Source of the DNA: Aliihoeflea sp052435735
GTDB taxonomy: Bacteria > Pseudomonadota > Alphaproteobacteria > Rhizobiales > Rhizobiaceae
Assembly (NCBI GenBank): GCA_052435735.1
Contig: JBQVNB010000005.1
Coordinates: forward strand, 145,882 to 209,881
Length of the DNA: 64,000 nucleotides
Direction of reading: 5' to 3'
Each line of letters begins with the position of its first letter. The first letter of the stretch is position 1. The notes under the pieces were generated by a model that worked only from the letters and a program-made list of their open reading frames with translations, had not been told where the DNA came from and did no database searches. A program made the translations under genes and the position numbers. Of the stretch, positions 35,413 through 43,770 are shown one piece after another.

Positions 35413-35982
35413 TCAGGAGAAGGAGACCTTGGGGACGACGCGATCTTCAGGGTTCTCGATCTCGAAATATTCGGCCCTTTCGAAGCCGAAGGCGCCGGCG
35501 ACGAGGTTGGAGGGGAAGCTCTCGACCTTGATGTTTAGGTCGCGGGCGGCGCCGTTGTAGTAGCGGCGGGACATCTGGATTTCGCCTTCGAGCGTTTCCA
35601 GCGTCGTCTGGAGTTGCATGAAGTTCTGGTTGGCCTTCAGGTCCGGATAGGCCTCGGCGACGGCGAGCAGGCGGCCGAGCGCCTGGGAGAGCATGCCTTC
35701 GACCTGGGCGCGCCCGGCAACGTCGCCGGCGGGAAGGCTCTGGGCACGGGCGCGCAGTTCGGTCACTTCCTCGAAGGTGCCGCGCTCGTGGGCGGCGTAG
35801 CCCTTCACGGTTTCGATCAGGTTCGGGATCAGGTCCGCGCGGCGTTTCAACTGGACGTCGATGCCGCTCCACGCCTCGCGCACGAGCTGGCGGGCGCGCA
35901 CGAGGCCGTTATAGGTGACGATCGCGTAGCCTGCGACCAACACCAGAAGAATGAGAAGTATCGTGCCGATGCCGAAATCCAT
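35413..35982 (-). CDS. lemA: LemA-family protein
   Basis: A 189-residue LemA protein. It has an N-terminal transmembrane helix (ILLILLVLVAGYAIVTYNGLV), then a long helical cytoplasmic or periplasmic coiled-coil (RRADLIPNLIETVKGYAAHERGTFEEV), and NFMQLQTTLETLEGEIQMSRRYYNGAARDLN near the C-terminus; both latter segments are family signatures. It precedes DUF2207 by eight bases and is probably co-transcribed with it. The function of LemA in bacteria is unclear. Confidence 0.93.
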   Translation of the reverse strand: MDFGIGTILLILLVLVAGYAIVTYNGLVRARQLVREAWSGIDVQLKRRADLIPNLIETVKGYAAHERGTFEEVTELRARAQSLPAGDVAGRAQVEGMLSQALGRLLAVAEAYPDLKANQNFMQLQTTLETLEGEIQMSRRYYNGAARDLNIKVESFPSNLVAGAFGFERAEYFEIENPEDRVVPKVSFS

Positions 35983-36048
35983 GCTGCGCGTCCCCGTTGG
36001 CGAGGGGCGCAGGCTAGATCATCGGCAAGGGCTTGGAAAGCGGCGCTC

Positions 36049-36645
36049 TCAGCCCGCCAGATCGTCCGTGGTGCAGACGATGGCGAAGCGGTCGGCGAGC
36101 ATGGCGAGTTCGGCGCGGTGGAGGTCGTCCGCCGTCAGCACCTCGCCTTCGGCGCCGGGAACCGGCAGGTCGCGGGTGGCGGAGGCGTCGGAGACGACGA
36201 CTGTCTGGAAGCCGAGGTCGAGCGCCGCGCGGGCCGTCGACGAGACGCACATATGCGTCATGAAGCCGGCGAGGACGAGGCGCTTGCGGCCCGTCGCGTC
36301 GAGCACGTCCTTCAGATTGGTGCCGGCGAAGGCGTTGGGCAGGCCCTTTTCGACGACCGTTTCGCCATCATTCGCCGCCGCCTGATCGGCGAGAGCGAAG
36401 GAAGTCGTCGCGGGATCGAACAGACCGCCGGCCTTGCCCTTGTGCTGGACGTGGATCACCGGCGCACCGGCCGCGCGGGCCTTGTCCAGGAGGCGGGCGA
36501 TGTTCGACAGCGCGGGCGCCGCGCCCGGCAAAGGCAGCTTGCCGTCGACATATTCGCGCTGCGCGTCGATGACGACGAGCGCAGTTTCGGACAGAGCGGG
36601 CGGCGTTAGGTTGGCGCCGGCGAGTTCGAGCAGGGTCTTTGCCAT
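36049..36645 (-). CDS. Isochorismatase-family cysteine hydrolase
   Basis: A 198-residue cysteine hydrolase. The catalytic Asp is in VVIDAQREY, the Lys in VQHKGKAG and the Cys in GFMTHMCVSSTARAA, with the cis-peptide region before it; all are present, so activity is likely. Family members hydrolyse isochorismate, nicotinamide, N-carbamoylsarcosine or related amides; none can be chosen here. ATG 36645 starts one codon beyond the glyQ stop (36647), so translation is coupled. A TTG at 36654 is a less likely start. It lies between glyQ and the LemA/DUF2207 pair. Confidence 0.88.
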   Translation of the reverse strand: MAKTLLELAGANLTPPALSETALVVIDAQREYVDGKLPLPGAAPALSNIARLLDKARAAGAPVIHVQHKGKAGGLFDPATTSFALADQAAANDGETVVEKGLPNAFAGTNLKDVLDATGRKRLVLAGFMTHMCVSSTARAALDLGFQTVVVSDASATRDLPVPGAEGEVLTADDLHRAELAMLADRFAIVCTTDDLAG

Positions 36646-36646
36646 C

Positions 36647-37597
36647 TTATGCAATTTCCAGTTTGAGATTGGCGCCGCCGGCGTCGGTCAGGAGAAACGC
36701 CTCGCCGCAGGCCTTAGCCAGATTGCGCACGCGCAGGATATAGCTCTGGCGCTCGGTGACCGAAATCACGCCGCGCGCATCGAGAAGGTTGAAGACGTGG
36801 GAGGCCTTGATGGCCTGATCGTAGGCCGGCAGGACCATCTTGTGGAGGGTCGTATCGTCGCCTGCCTTCGGTGCGCCGGCTTCGAGCAGAGCCCGGCATT
36901 CGCCTTCCGCATCCTCGAAATGCTTGAACAGCATCGCGGTGTTGGCGTGCTCGAAGTTGTGGCGTGAATATTCCTGCTCGGCCTGCAGGAAGACGTCGCC
37001 ATAGGTGACCTTCTCCGCGCCCTCGCGGCCGTTGAAATTAAGGTCGTAGACGTTGTCGACGCCCTGCACGTACATGGCGAGGCGTTCGAGGCCGTAGGTC
37101 AGTTCGCCGGAGACGGGCGCGCATTCGATGCCGCAAACCTGCTGGAAATAGGTGAACTGCGAGACTTCCATGCCGTCGCACCAGCATTCCCAGCCGAGGC
37201 CCCAGGCGCCAAGCGTCGGGCTTTCCCAATCGTCCTCGACGAAGCGGATGTCGTGGACGAGCGGGTCGAGGCCGATGGCCTTCAGCGAGCCGAGATAGAG
37301 CTCCTGCAGGTTCGACGGGTTCGGCTTCAGGATCACCTGATACTGGTAATAATGCTGCAGCCGGTTCGGGTTTTCGCCGTAGCGCCCGTCCTTCGGCCGG
37401 CGCGAGGGCTGGACATAGGCCGCGTTCCACGGCTTCGGACCCAGCGAGCGCAGCGTGGTGGCCGGGTGGAAGGTGCCCGCGCCGACCTCCATGTCGTAGG
37501 GCTGCAGCACGACGCAGCCATACTCGGCCCAGTAATTGTGCAAAGCCAGGATGAGCCCCTGGAAGGAGCGCGAGGGGTGCATGTGGGGGGCGGTCAT
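36647..37597 (-). CDS. glyQ: Glycyl-tRNA synthetase alpha subunit
   Basis: A 316-residue class II aminoacyl-tRNA synthetase subunit. Motif 2 and 3 segments such as QPSRRPKDGRYGENPNRLQHYYQYQVILKPNP, LGWECWCDGMEVSQFTYFQQ and TYGLERLAMYVQ are canonical. It forms Gly-AMP and, with the GlyS beta subunit, Gly-tRNA. ATG 37597 (MTAPHMHPSRSFQ) is favoured; the next Met (37582) fits many relatives. The isochorismatase-family gene follows immediately. Unlike the compact glyQS operons of many bacteria, glyS is 3 kb away on the same strand. Confidence 0.96.
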   Translation of the reverse strand: MTAPHMHPSRSFQGLILALHNYWAEYGCVVLQPYDMEVGAGTFHPATTLRSLGPKPWNAAYVQPSRRPKDGRYGENPNRLQHYYQYQVILKPNPSNLQELYLGSLKAIGLDPLVHDIRFVEDDWESPTLGAWGLGWECWCDGMEVSQFTYFQQVCGIECAPVSGELTYGLERLAMYVQGVDNVYDLNFNGREGAEKVTYGDVFLQAEQEYSRHNFEHANTAMLFKHFEDAEGECRALLEAGAPKAGDDTTLHKMVLPAYDQAIKASHVFNLLDARGVISVTERQSYILRVRNLAKACGEAFLLTDAGGANLKLEIA

Positions 37598-37732
37598 GAA
37601 ACTCTTCGTATTCGCCAGCGTGATTGCGGTGAGGTCTACAGCATCGAGGCGGCGCACGTCCAGTTGATCGCGACGGCGCTTGCAAGTTGAGCCGACCGCG
37701 CCAATTCTGGCGGGACAGACAGGAGGAATCCA

Positions 37733-38020
37733 ATGAAAACGACATTTCTCGCGACCCTTGCGGCCGGAATCCTGATCGGTAGCGCAGCGCTGGCTCAGAA
37801 CTTTCCGTCGGGCGGCACCGATGGCTACCAGAACGATCCGGTCACCGGTTATCTATGCGTGACGCCAGCTTGCGACGTGGTGCGCCTGCCCGAGACGAAT
37901 TGCGTTTGCTCGAAGACGAATCCGGCGGCGCGCAATCTTTCCGAGACACGGCTTCAGTGCTCGATCCGCGAAAATGGGCAGTGGGTGCAGTGCCCGGTTC
38001 CGCCGCGGTATGGTGGGTAG
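37733..38020 (+). CDS. Small secreted cysteine-rich protein
   Basis: A 95-residue protein with a signal peptide cleaved after ALAQ (about residue 22). The mature part has six cysteines (LCVTPAC, NCVCS, LQC and VQC), enough for three disulfides, and no membrane segment. AGGAGG lies directly upstream of the ATG. No family is recognised. It diverges from glyQ and is followed by a palindromic intergenic repeat. Function unknown. Confidence 0.7.
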   Translation: MKTTFLATLAAGILIGSAALAQNFPSGGTDGYQNDPVTGYLCVTPACDVVRLPETNCVCSKTNPAARNLSETRLQCSIRENGQWVQCPVPPRYGG

Positions 38021-38083
38021 GCTCGGCGCGAGGTTGGAGCTGGCGCGAGTTCGGAGCCGCCGAGTGGGCGGAGAGCGTATCGC

Positions 38084-38225
38084 ATGGATTCCTGTGACGA
38101 GCACAGGAATGACGGCATCAAGGGATTCTACAATCTCGGACGTCGACGGTTGGTTGAAACGTCAAGTTTAAAATTGCCAGCGCAAATTCAAGCACGTCAT
38201 TCCTGTGCTCGTCACAGGAATCCAT
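38084..38225. repeat. Pair of 30-base inverted repeats (CAGGAATCCAT type)
   Basis: Arm 1 is 38084-38113 and arm 2 is 38196-38225; they are perfect reverse complements over 30 bases. Each arm is itself partly palindromic (ATTCCTGTG...CACAGGAAT), so several hairpins are possible. The spacer is 82 bases of non-coding sequence. It occupies the gap between the secreted cysteine protein and the convergent TPR-LysM gene. Looks like a member of a dispersed rhizobial repeat family. Confidence 0.85.
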
Positions 38226-38271
38226 GCCTCGAATCATCAACCCCACTGCGTTTCCGACCCAAGCGCCACCT

Positions 38272-40275
38272 TCAATTCTGCGGAAGCATCAACGTCTGGC
38301 CGGGCCGGAGCAGGTTGGGGTTGCCGCGTAGGTCCGGGTTCAGGTCGAGGATTTCGCCGTAGCGGTTGCCGTCGCCGAGGCGTTCGCGGGCGATGTCCCA
38401 GAGCGACTGGCCGGGGCCGACGGCATGGGTGACCTCGTTGGGAGCCGGCGCGACGGGGGCGGTGGTCGCGACCTGCTCGGCGGGTGCTTCGGGCTCGGCC
38501 GGGGCTTCGGGTTCGGGCGCGAGGCTGGCGAAGTCCTGCTCTTCTTCCGGCTCGGCGGCGGCTTCGACGAGCCCTTCGCGCAGCTTGCGATTGATGTCCT
38601 CGAGCAGGTCTTCCTCAGGCTCCAGGTCGCGTGCGTGGCTCCATTGGAACGTCGCTTCGAGGCGACGTCCGACCTGCCAGTAGGCGTCACCCAGATGGTC
38701 ATTCAGGATCGCGTCGCTCGGCATCAGGCTGACCGCGCGCTCGAGTTCCGTCACCGCCTCTTCGTAGCGGCCGAGACGGTAATAGGCCCAGCCGAGAGAA
38801 TCGACGATGTGGCCGTCACTCGGGCGAAGGTCGACAGCCTTTTGGATGAGGGCGAGCCCCTCCTCCAGGTTCATGTTCATGTCGACCCAGGAATAGCCGA
38901 GATAGTTCAGCACTTGCGGATGGTCGGGGTAGAGTTCGAGCGCCTGGTTGAAGTTCGGCTCCGCCTTGTCCCACTGCTTGATGCGCTCATAGGCGATGCC
39001 GCGCTGGTAATAGAGGTTCCAATCGGCCTCCTCGGGTGTATCGATGCGGGCGACCGCACGGTCATAGACTTCGGCGGCTTCCGCGAATTTCTGCTGCGAG
39101 GCGTAAACGCCGCCAAGCGCAAGATAGGCGCGGCGGTCGTCGGGCGCCGCCTCCAGAAGCGGTTCCAGATGTTCGACCGCCTCGTCATGCCGGTCGAGAT
39201 CCGCGAGGTTCAGGCCCACCTGCAATTCTGAGATCTGCCGGATCGGCGAATCCTGCGCGATACGACCGTAAATTTCGATCGCCTCCTCGGAATTGCGCTG
39301 CATTTCGGCGATGCCACCGAGTTGGAGGAGAACCGCGTCGCTCGAGGGCTGAAGCGCCAGCGCATAGTGCAAATAAAGGCGCACGAATGCCTCGCCGCCG
39401 CCGCGGTTGAGCGCGGTCGACAGGTTGAGCAGGATTTCGGCTGCGCCAGCTTCGGTGCCGGCGACCAGCGGAGCGATTTCCTCGCCGGCCTCGATCTCTT
39501 CCCGCAAGGCGACGACCGTCACCCGGTCGGGCGCGAGTTCGTCGGCCTTAGCAAGGATGTTCAGCGCGGTGTCGTCGTCGCCGTTCGCGGCACGGAAGCG
39601 GGCGTAGGCCTCGTGGGCGCGCAGGAACACTTCGGGCGCAGCGCCGCCTGCCTCGAGGCTGATCGTGGTCGCGGAAAAGGCCTGCTCGGCCACGTCGTCG
39701 CGACCGGCCTCGGCAGCGATCAACGCGCGGTGATAGTTCACGAAAAGCGCATACCAGGGCGGGCCTTCGACGCCGTCGAGCCGGGCCAGCGCCGCATCGA
39801 CATCGCCCGAGCCCGCTTCGACCCAGGCGCGCATGATCGAGGTGATCAGCCGGTCGAGATCGGATTCCTGCGCGAACTCGAGCAGTTCAAGGGCGTCGTC
39901 GGGCCGGTCCGTACGGATCGCATCGACGGCCAGCGCGAGTTTCGAGAAGCGTTCGATCTCCGGGGTATCGCGCAGATCTTCGGCAAGCGTCAGCGCGTCC
40001 TCGAAATCGCCGCGCGAAATCAGGAGCACCATGAGGCTTTGCTGGATCGCCTCGTCGGTCGGATTGAAGGCCAGCGCGCGCTGATAATAGGCGATCGCGC
40101 GGTTCACGTCATTGTCGACCTCGGCCGCACGCGCGGCGAGGTAGGCTCCGGCAAAGGAATTGACGCTGATTCGGTCCTGCCCGGCGGCGCCGTCCTGCGC
40201 GAATGCAGGGATCGCAGTCGTCAGCCCGAATGCAAGTGCAAGGGCTGCAAGGACTTTATCGGTGGAGCGCGGCAT
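38272..40275 (-). CDS. Tetratricopeptide protein with C-terminal LysM domain
   Basis: A 667-residue envelope protein. A signal peptide ends near residue 26 (LTTAIPAFA-Q). It is followed by about a dozen TPR units (for example AIAYYQRALAFNPTDEAIQQ, KAEPNFNQALELYPDHPQVLNYLGYSW and LGWAYYRLGRYEEAVTELERAV), an acidic Pro/Glu/Ala linker (about 565-610), and a single LysM-like domain at the end (VGPGQSLWDIARERLGDGNRYGEILDLNPDLRGNPNLLRPGQTL). LysM normally binds peptidoglycan, so it is probably a periplasmic scaffold. Rhizobial TPR proteins at this site (upstream of ispB) usually lack such a LysM, as far as recalled. It is convergent with the repeat and next to ispB. Confidence 0.85.
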   Translation of the reverse strand: MPRSTDKVLAALALAFGLTTAIPAFAQDGAAGQDRISVNSFAGAYLAARAAEVDNDVNRAIAYYQRALAFNPTDEAIQQSLMVLLISRGDFEDALTLAEDLRDTPEIERFSKLALAVDAIRTDRPDDALELLEFAQESDLDRLITSIMRAWVEAGSGDVDAALARLDGVEGPPWYALFVNYHRALIAAEAGRDDVAEQAFSATTISLEAGGAAPEVFLRAHEAYARFRAANGDDDTALNILAKADELAPDRVTVVALREEIEAGEEIAPLVAGTEAGAAEILLNLSTALNRGGGEAFVRLYLHYALALQPSSDAVLLQLGGIAEMQRNSEEAIEIYGRIAQDSPIRQISELQVGLNLADLDRHDEAVEHLEPLLEAAPDDRRAYLALGGVYASQQKFAEAAEVYDRAVARIDTPEEADWNLYYQRGIAYERIKQWDKAEPNFNQALELYPDHPQVLNYLGYSWVDMNMNLEEGLALIQKAVDLRPSDGHIVDSLGWAYYRLGRYEEAVTELERAVSLMPSDAILNDHLGDAYWQVGRRLEATFQWSHARDLEPEEDLLEDINRKLREGLVEAAAEPEEEQDFASLAPEPEAPAEPEAPAEQVATTAPVAPAPNEVTHAVGPGQSLWDIARERLGDGNRYGEILDLNPDLRGNPNLLRPGQTLMLPQN

Positions 40276-40399
40276 CGCTTCCCTTCCTGATCGAGTTACC
40301 CAGTCCGAGGGCTAGGCGTTCATGCAAAGCATGGCCTTTTTGGGGTCACGCTTCAATCGCCCCGCTTTCACGTTCCGGTCACCCGGGCGCGAAACGAGC

Positions 40400-41416
40400 T
40401 CAGGAAACGCGGCTGATACAGAAATCGATGACATCAACCAGCGCGCGCTTTTGCGCACCGTCGGGAAGCGGGGCGAGCGCGTCATGCGCGATGGCGCCGA
40501 AATGGCGGGCGCGGGCAATGGTGTCGTTGATCGCACCGTACTTCACCATCAGGCCGCGCGCCTTTTCGAGCGCGGTATCGTCGCTTTGCGCGTCCTCGAT
40601 GGCGCTCTTCCAGAAGGCGCGCTCTTCGGGCGTGCCGCGGCGGAAGCTCAGGATCACCGGCAACGTGACCTTGCCCTCGCGGAAATCGTCGCCGACATTC
40701 TTGCCGAGGTCCTTGGCGTTGCCGCCATAATCGAGCGCGTCGTCGACGAGCTGGAAGGCAAGGCCGAGATTGACGCCGTATGAGCGCAGGGCCGCGCGGT
40801 CCGCTTTCGAGGCGACGGCGATGATCGGGCCGACTTCGGCGGCTGCCGAGAAGAGCGCGGCGGTCTTCGCCTTGATGACGGCGAGATAGTCGTCTTCGGT
40901 GGTCTCGAGATTCTTGGCGACGCCGAGCTGCATGACCTCGCCCTCGGCGATGACCGAGGCGGCCGATGACAGGACGTCGAGCGCGTCGAGCGAGCCGACA
41001 TCGACCATGACGCGGAAGGCCTGACCGAGCAGGTAGTCGCCGACGAGGACACTTGCCTGGTTGCCCCAGATCATGCGCGCCGTGCTGCGGCCGCGGCGCA
41101 GCGCGCTTTCGTCCACGACGTCGTCGTGAAGAAGCGTCGCGGTGTGCATGAACTCGACCGCCATGGCCAGCTTGACGTGTCCGTCTCCGGCGTAGCCGAA
41201 CATCTGGGCGGCGGCGAGCGTCATCATCGGCCGCAGGCGCTTGCCGCCTGACGAGATGAGGTGATTGGCGATCTGCGGGATCATCTCGACATTGGAGCCG
41301 GCCTTGGCGAGGATCAGCTCGTTCACCTTGGCCATATCGGCGCGCGTGAGTTCCAGCAGCGCATCGATCGATGCCGTGTGCCCGCGCGTGCTGCCGATAT
41401 TCACTACTACGCTCAA
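40400..41416 (-). CDS. ispB: Octaprenyl/polyprenyl diphosphate synthase
   Basis: A 338-residue trans-prenyltransferase that adds isopentenyl units to farnesyl diphosphate, giving the ubiquinone side chain. The first Asp-rich motif is in TLLHDDVVDESALRRGR and the second in FQLVDDALDYGGN; GGKRLRPMM and the ATG (GGGAGA upstream) are normal. It would supply the prenyl donor for UbiA (26279). It diverges from the DUF2007 gene across a 156-base gap. Chain length is not readable from sequence. Confidence 0.94.
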   Translation of the reverse strand: MSVVVNIGSTRGHTASIDALLELTRADMAKVNELILAKAGSNVEMIPQIANHLISSGGKRLRPMMTLAAAQMFGYAGDGHVKLAMAVEFMHTATLLHDDVVDESALRRGRSTARMIWGNQASVLVGDYLLGQAFRVMVDVGSLDALDVLSSAASVIAEGEVMQLGVAKNLETTEDDYLAVIKAKTAALFSAAAEVGPIIAVASKADRAALRSYGVNLGLAFQLVDDALDYGGNAKDLGKNVGDDFREGKVTLPVILSFRRGTPEERAFWKSAIEDAQSDDTALEKARGLMVKYGAINDTIARARHFGAIAHDALAPLPDGAQKRALVDVIDFCISRVS

Positions 41417-41572
41417 AATCGTCTCCCAAGGGATCTGCCGGACGGCCTGCCGGGGTCGGCGCGGACCTTATGGCGGCGCCTTATTGCGGGCAAGAGGCGA
41501 ATTGGCGCAAGGCTGGGGTTTCGGGCCACCCGGACGCCCGCTACATAGAGTGGAAACGAGCCGAGGGAAGCC

Positions 41573-41794
41573 ATGAAGGAACTGATGCGCACCAACGATA
41601 TCGTCCTGATCTCGTTCGTGGAGAGTCTCCTGCGCGACGCCGACATCGATTTCTTCGTCGCCGACCAGAACATGAGCATCCTGGAAGGCTCGATCGGCAT
41701 CCTGCCGCGCAGGGTGATGGTGACGGATGACGACCACGCACAGGCACGGCGCGTGCTGACCGATGCCGGCATCGTCGACGAATTGAAGCCGTGA
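41573..41794 (+). CDS. DUF2007-domain protein
   Basis: A 73-residue protein of the DUF2007 (putative signal-transducing) family: MRTNDIVLISFVESLLRDADIDF, the DQNMSILEGSIGILPRR turn and the conserved RVMVTDDDHAQARRVL end. It is cytoplasmic and small enough to be a single alpha/beta domain. GAGGGAAG precedes the ATG. It overlaps the methyltransferase gene by four bases (GTGA), suggesting a two-gene operon that is conserved in relatives. Confidence 0.88.
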   Translation: MKELMRTNDIVLISFVESLLRDADIDFFVADQNMSILEGSIGILPRRVMVTDDDHAQARRVLTDAGIVDELKP

Positions 41795-42555
41795 CATCTA
41801 AGACGGTTGACGCCTTTCATCGCGGGCGCTTTCATCTGGTGCAGCCGGCCGGTCGCGGGCATCGCGCCGGGCTCGATGCCATGCTGCTGGCGGCGGCAGT
41901 GCCGGACGGGTTTGCGGGGCGCGTCGCCGACCTAGGCGCTGGCGCCGGGGCGGCCGGGCTGGCGGTATTGGCGCGTTCTTCCGATGCTGCGGCGATGCTT
42001 GTCGAACGCGAAGGCGAGATGGCGGCATTTGCGCGCGCGACGCTGGAACTGTCGGAGAATGCGGCATTTGAAAGCCGGACAACCGTGATCGAGGCCGACG
42101 TGAGCTTGCGCGGCAAAGCGCGGATCGCGGCCGGGCTCGGCGACAATTGCTGCGACTTCGCCATCATGAACCCGCCCTATAACGACGCCGCCGACCGGGC
42201 TTCGCCGGACGCGCTGCGCCAGGCGGCGCATGTGATGACGGACGGGCTGTTCGAGGAATGGGTTCGCACGGCAGCGGCCATCGTGCGGCCGCGCGGGGGG
42301 CTTGCGATCATTGCGCGCCCGGCGTCGCTCGCTGCGATGCTGGCGGCGATCGACGGCCGGTTCGGCAGCGCGGAACTGATGGCCATCCACCCGCGGCCGG
42401 GCAAGGCGGCGATCCGCATCGTGATGCGCGCCTGGCGGGGCCAGCGCGGCACGCTCTCGATGCTACCGCCGCTGACGCTGCACGGCGAGACGGGCAACGG
42501 GTTCACGCCCGAGGCGGAGGCGGCGATCAACGGCGAGCGTGCGCTGTTCGCCTGA
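41791..42555 (+). CDS. tRNA1(Val) (adenine-37-N6)-methyltransferase-like
   Basis: A 254-residue class I SAM methyltransferase. The start TSKTVDAFHRGRFHLVQPAGRGHRAGLDAMLLAA is typical of the YfiC/TrmN6-type family; the SAM loop is VADLGAGAGAAGLAVL and the catalytic NPPY motif is IMNPPYNDAADR, used on adenine N6. The probable product is m6A37 of tRNA-Val. Start GTG at 41791 overlaps the DUF2007 stop. Other N6-adenine MTases share the motif, so the substrate is an inference. Confidence 0.85.
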   Translation: MTSKTVDAFHRGRFHLVQPAGRGHRAGLDAMLLAAAVPDGFAGRVADLGAGAGAAGLAVLARSSDAAAMLVEREGEMAAFARATLELSENAAFESRTTVIEADVSLRGKARIAAGLGDNCCDFAIMNPPYNDAADRASPDALRQAAHVMTDGLFEEWVRTAAAIVRPRGGLAIIARPASLAAMLAAIDGRFGSAELMAIHPRPGKAAIRIVMRAWRGQRGTLSMLPPLTLHGETGNGFTPEAEAAINGERALFA

Positions 42556-42642
42556 CCGGCGCATCCCGACGGCTCCCCATGCGTGCATTGCGCAGCCGTG
42601 CGCCAGCCCTACATGGAGAGGGCAACAGGAGACCGACCGAAC

Positions 42643-43497
42643 GTGCGACGCCTCGTCAACAAGATCCTTCCGAAATCCCTTCGCTCGACCGCCGTCACCA
42701 TCCCGGTGATCCGGCTGCATGGCGCGATCATGTCAGGCGCGAGCCCGCTCAGGCAGAACCTTTCTCTGGCGACGACGGCTGGGCTGATCGAAAAGGCATT
42801 CGCCGTGCAGGACGCGCCGGCCGTTGCGATCTCCATCAATTCGCCGGGCGGCTCTCCCGTGCAGTCGCGGCTGATCTACAAGCGCATCCGTGACCTGGCG
42901 GTCGAGAAGAACAAGACCGTTCTCATCTTCGTCGAGGATGTCGCGGCATCGGGCGGCTACATGATCGCCTGCGCCGGCGACGAGATTTTCGCCGACCCCT
43001 CCTCCATCGTCGGCTCGATCGGCGTCGTCTCCGCCTCGTTCGGCTTCCAGGACCTGATCAAGAAGATCGGCGTCGAACGGCGGGTGCATACGGCCGGGCA
43101 GAACAAGTCGGTGCTCGACCCGTTCAAGCCGGAGCGGCCCGAGGACATCGAGAAGCTGAAGGCGTTGCAGCTCGAGGTTCACGAGACGTTTATCGACCTG
43201 GTGCGCGAGCGGCGCGGGGCGAAACTGGCCGACCATCCCGACCTCTTCACCGGGCTGTTCTGGACCGGGCGCAAGGGGATGGAGCTCGGCCTCGTCGACC
43301 ATCTGGGCGATATGCGACAGGTGCTGAAGGACCGCTACGGCGACAAGACGCGGATGCAGCTCATCACCATGCCGCGCGGGCTTTTCGGCCGTAAGCTCGG
43401 CATTGGCGGGCTTAGCCAGGAGATCGCGCATTCGGCAGCACAGGGCATTGCCGATACGGCGAGCGAACGGGCTCTTTGGAGCCGCTACGGGCTTTGA
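42643..43497 (+). CDS. S49-family peptidase (SppA/SohB-like)
   Basis: A 284-residue serine peptidase of family S49. The Ser is in VEDVAASGGYMIACAGDEI and the Lys in RRVHTAGQNKSVLDPF; INSPGGSPVQSRLIYKRI is the oxyanion strand, and WTGRKGMELGLVDHLGD follows. No obvious signal or TM segment is seen beyond the N-terminal basic region, so it may be a cytoplasmic or membrane-associated SppA-like enzyme that degrades signal-peptide remnants. GTG 42643 with AGGAGA upstream is preferred; an ATG at 42613 is possible. Next gene is a small membrane protein 62 bases on. Confidence 0.87.
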   Translation: MRRLVNKILPKSLRSTAVTIPVIRLHGAIMSGASPLRQNLSLATTAGLIEKAFAVQDAPAVAISINSPGGSPVQSRLIYKRIRDLAVEKNKTVLIFVEDVAASGGYMIACAGDEIFADPSSIVGSIGVVSASFGFQDLIKKIGVERRVHTAGQNKSVLDPFKPERPEDIEKLKALQLEVHETFIDLVRERRGAKLADHPDLFTGLFWTGRKGMELGLVDHLGDMRQVLKDRYGDKTRMQLITMPRGLFGRKLGIGGLSQEIAHSAAQGIADTASERALWSRYGL

Positions 43498-43559
43498 TCG
43501 CGATCACGAAAATGCCTAGTATGTGTTCTGTCATGCCCACTGCGTGATGATCGGAGCGG

Positions 43560-43754
43560 ATGAACGCGATGCCCCAGCTACTCTTCTTCGCGGCCGTCGG
43601 AGCCGCAGCGGTGCTCGGCTACCGGCGCTTCATTCGCGAAGCCGAGAAGATCACGGCGCGCGCGCGACGCAACGAGAGCGAAGCGCGTACCGGCGCGATC
43701 GGGACGCTTGTGAAGGACCCGGCGACCGGCGAGTACCGGGTTGCCAAGGACTGA
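43560..43754 (+). CDS. Small single-pass membrane protein
   Basis: A 64-residue protein with one N-terminal hydrophobic helix (QLLFFAAVGAAAVLGYRRF), then a charged helix (AEKITARARRNESEAR) and a short conserved-looking end (GTLVKDPATGEYRV). GGAGCGG precedes the ATG. It lies between the S49 peptidase and ispE with no gap larger than 60 bases, consistent with one transcript. Function unknown. Confidence 0.75.
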   Translation: MNAMPQLLFFAAVGAAAVLGYRRFIREAEKITARARRNESEARTGAIGTLVKDPATGEYRVAKD

Positions 43755-43770
43755 GCCTGACACGGCCGGC

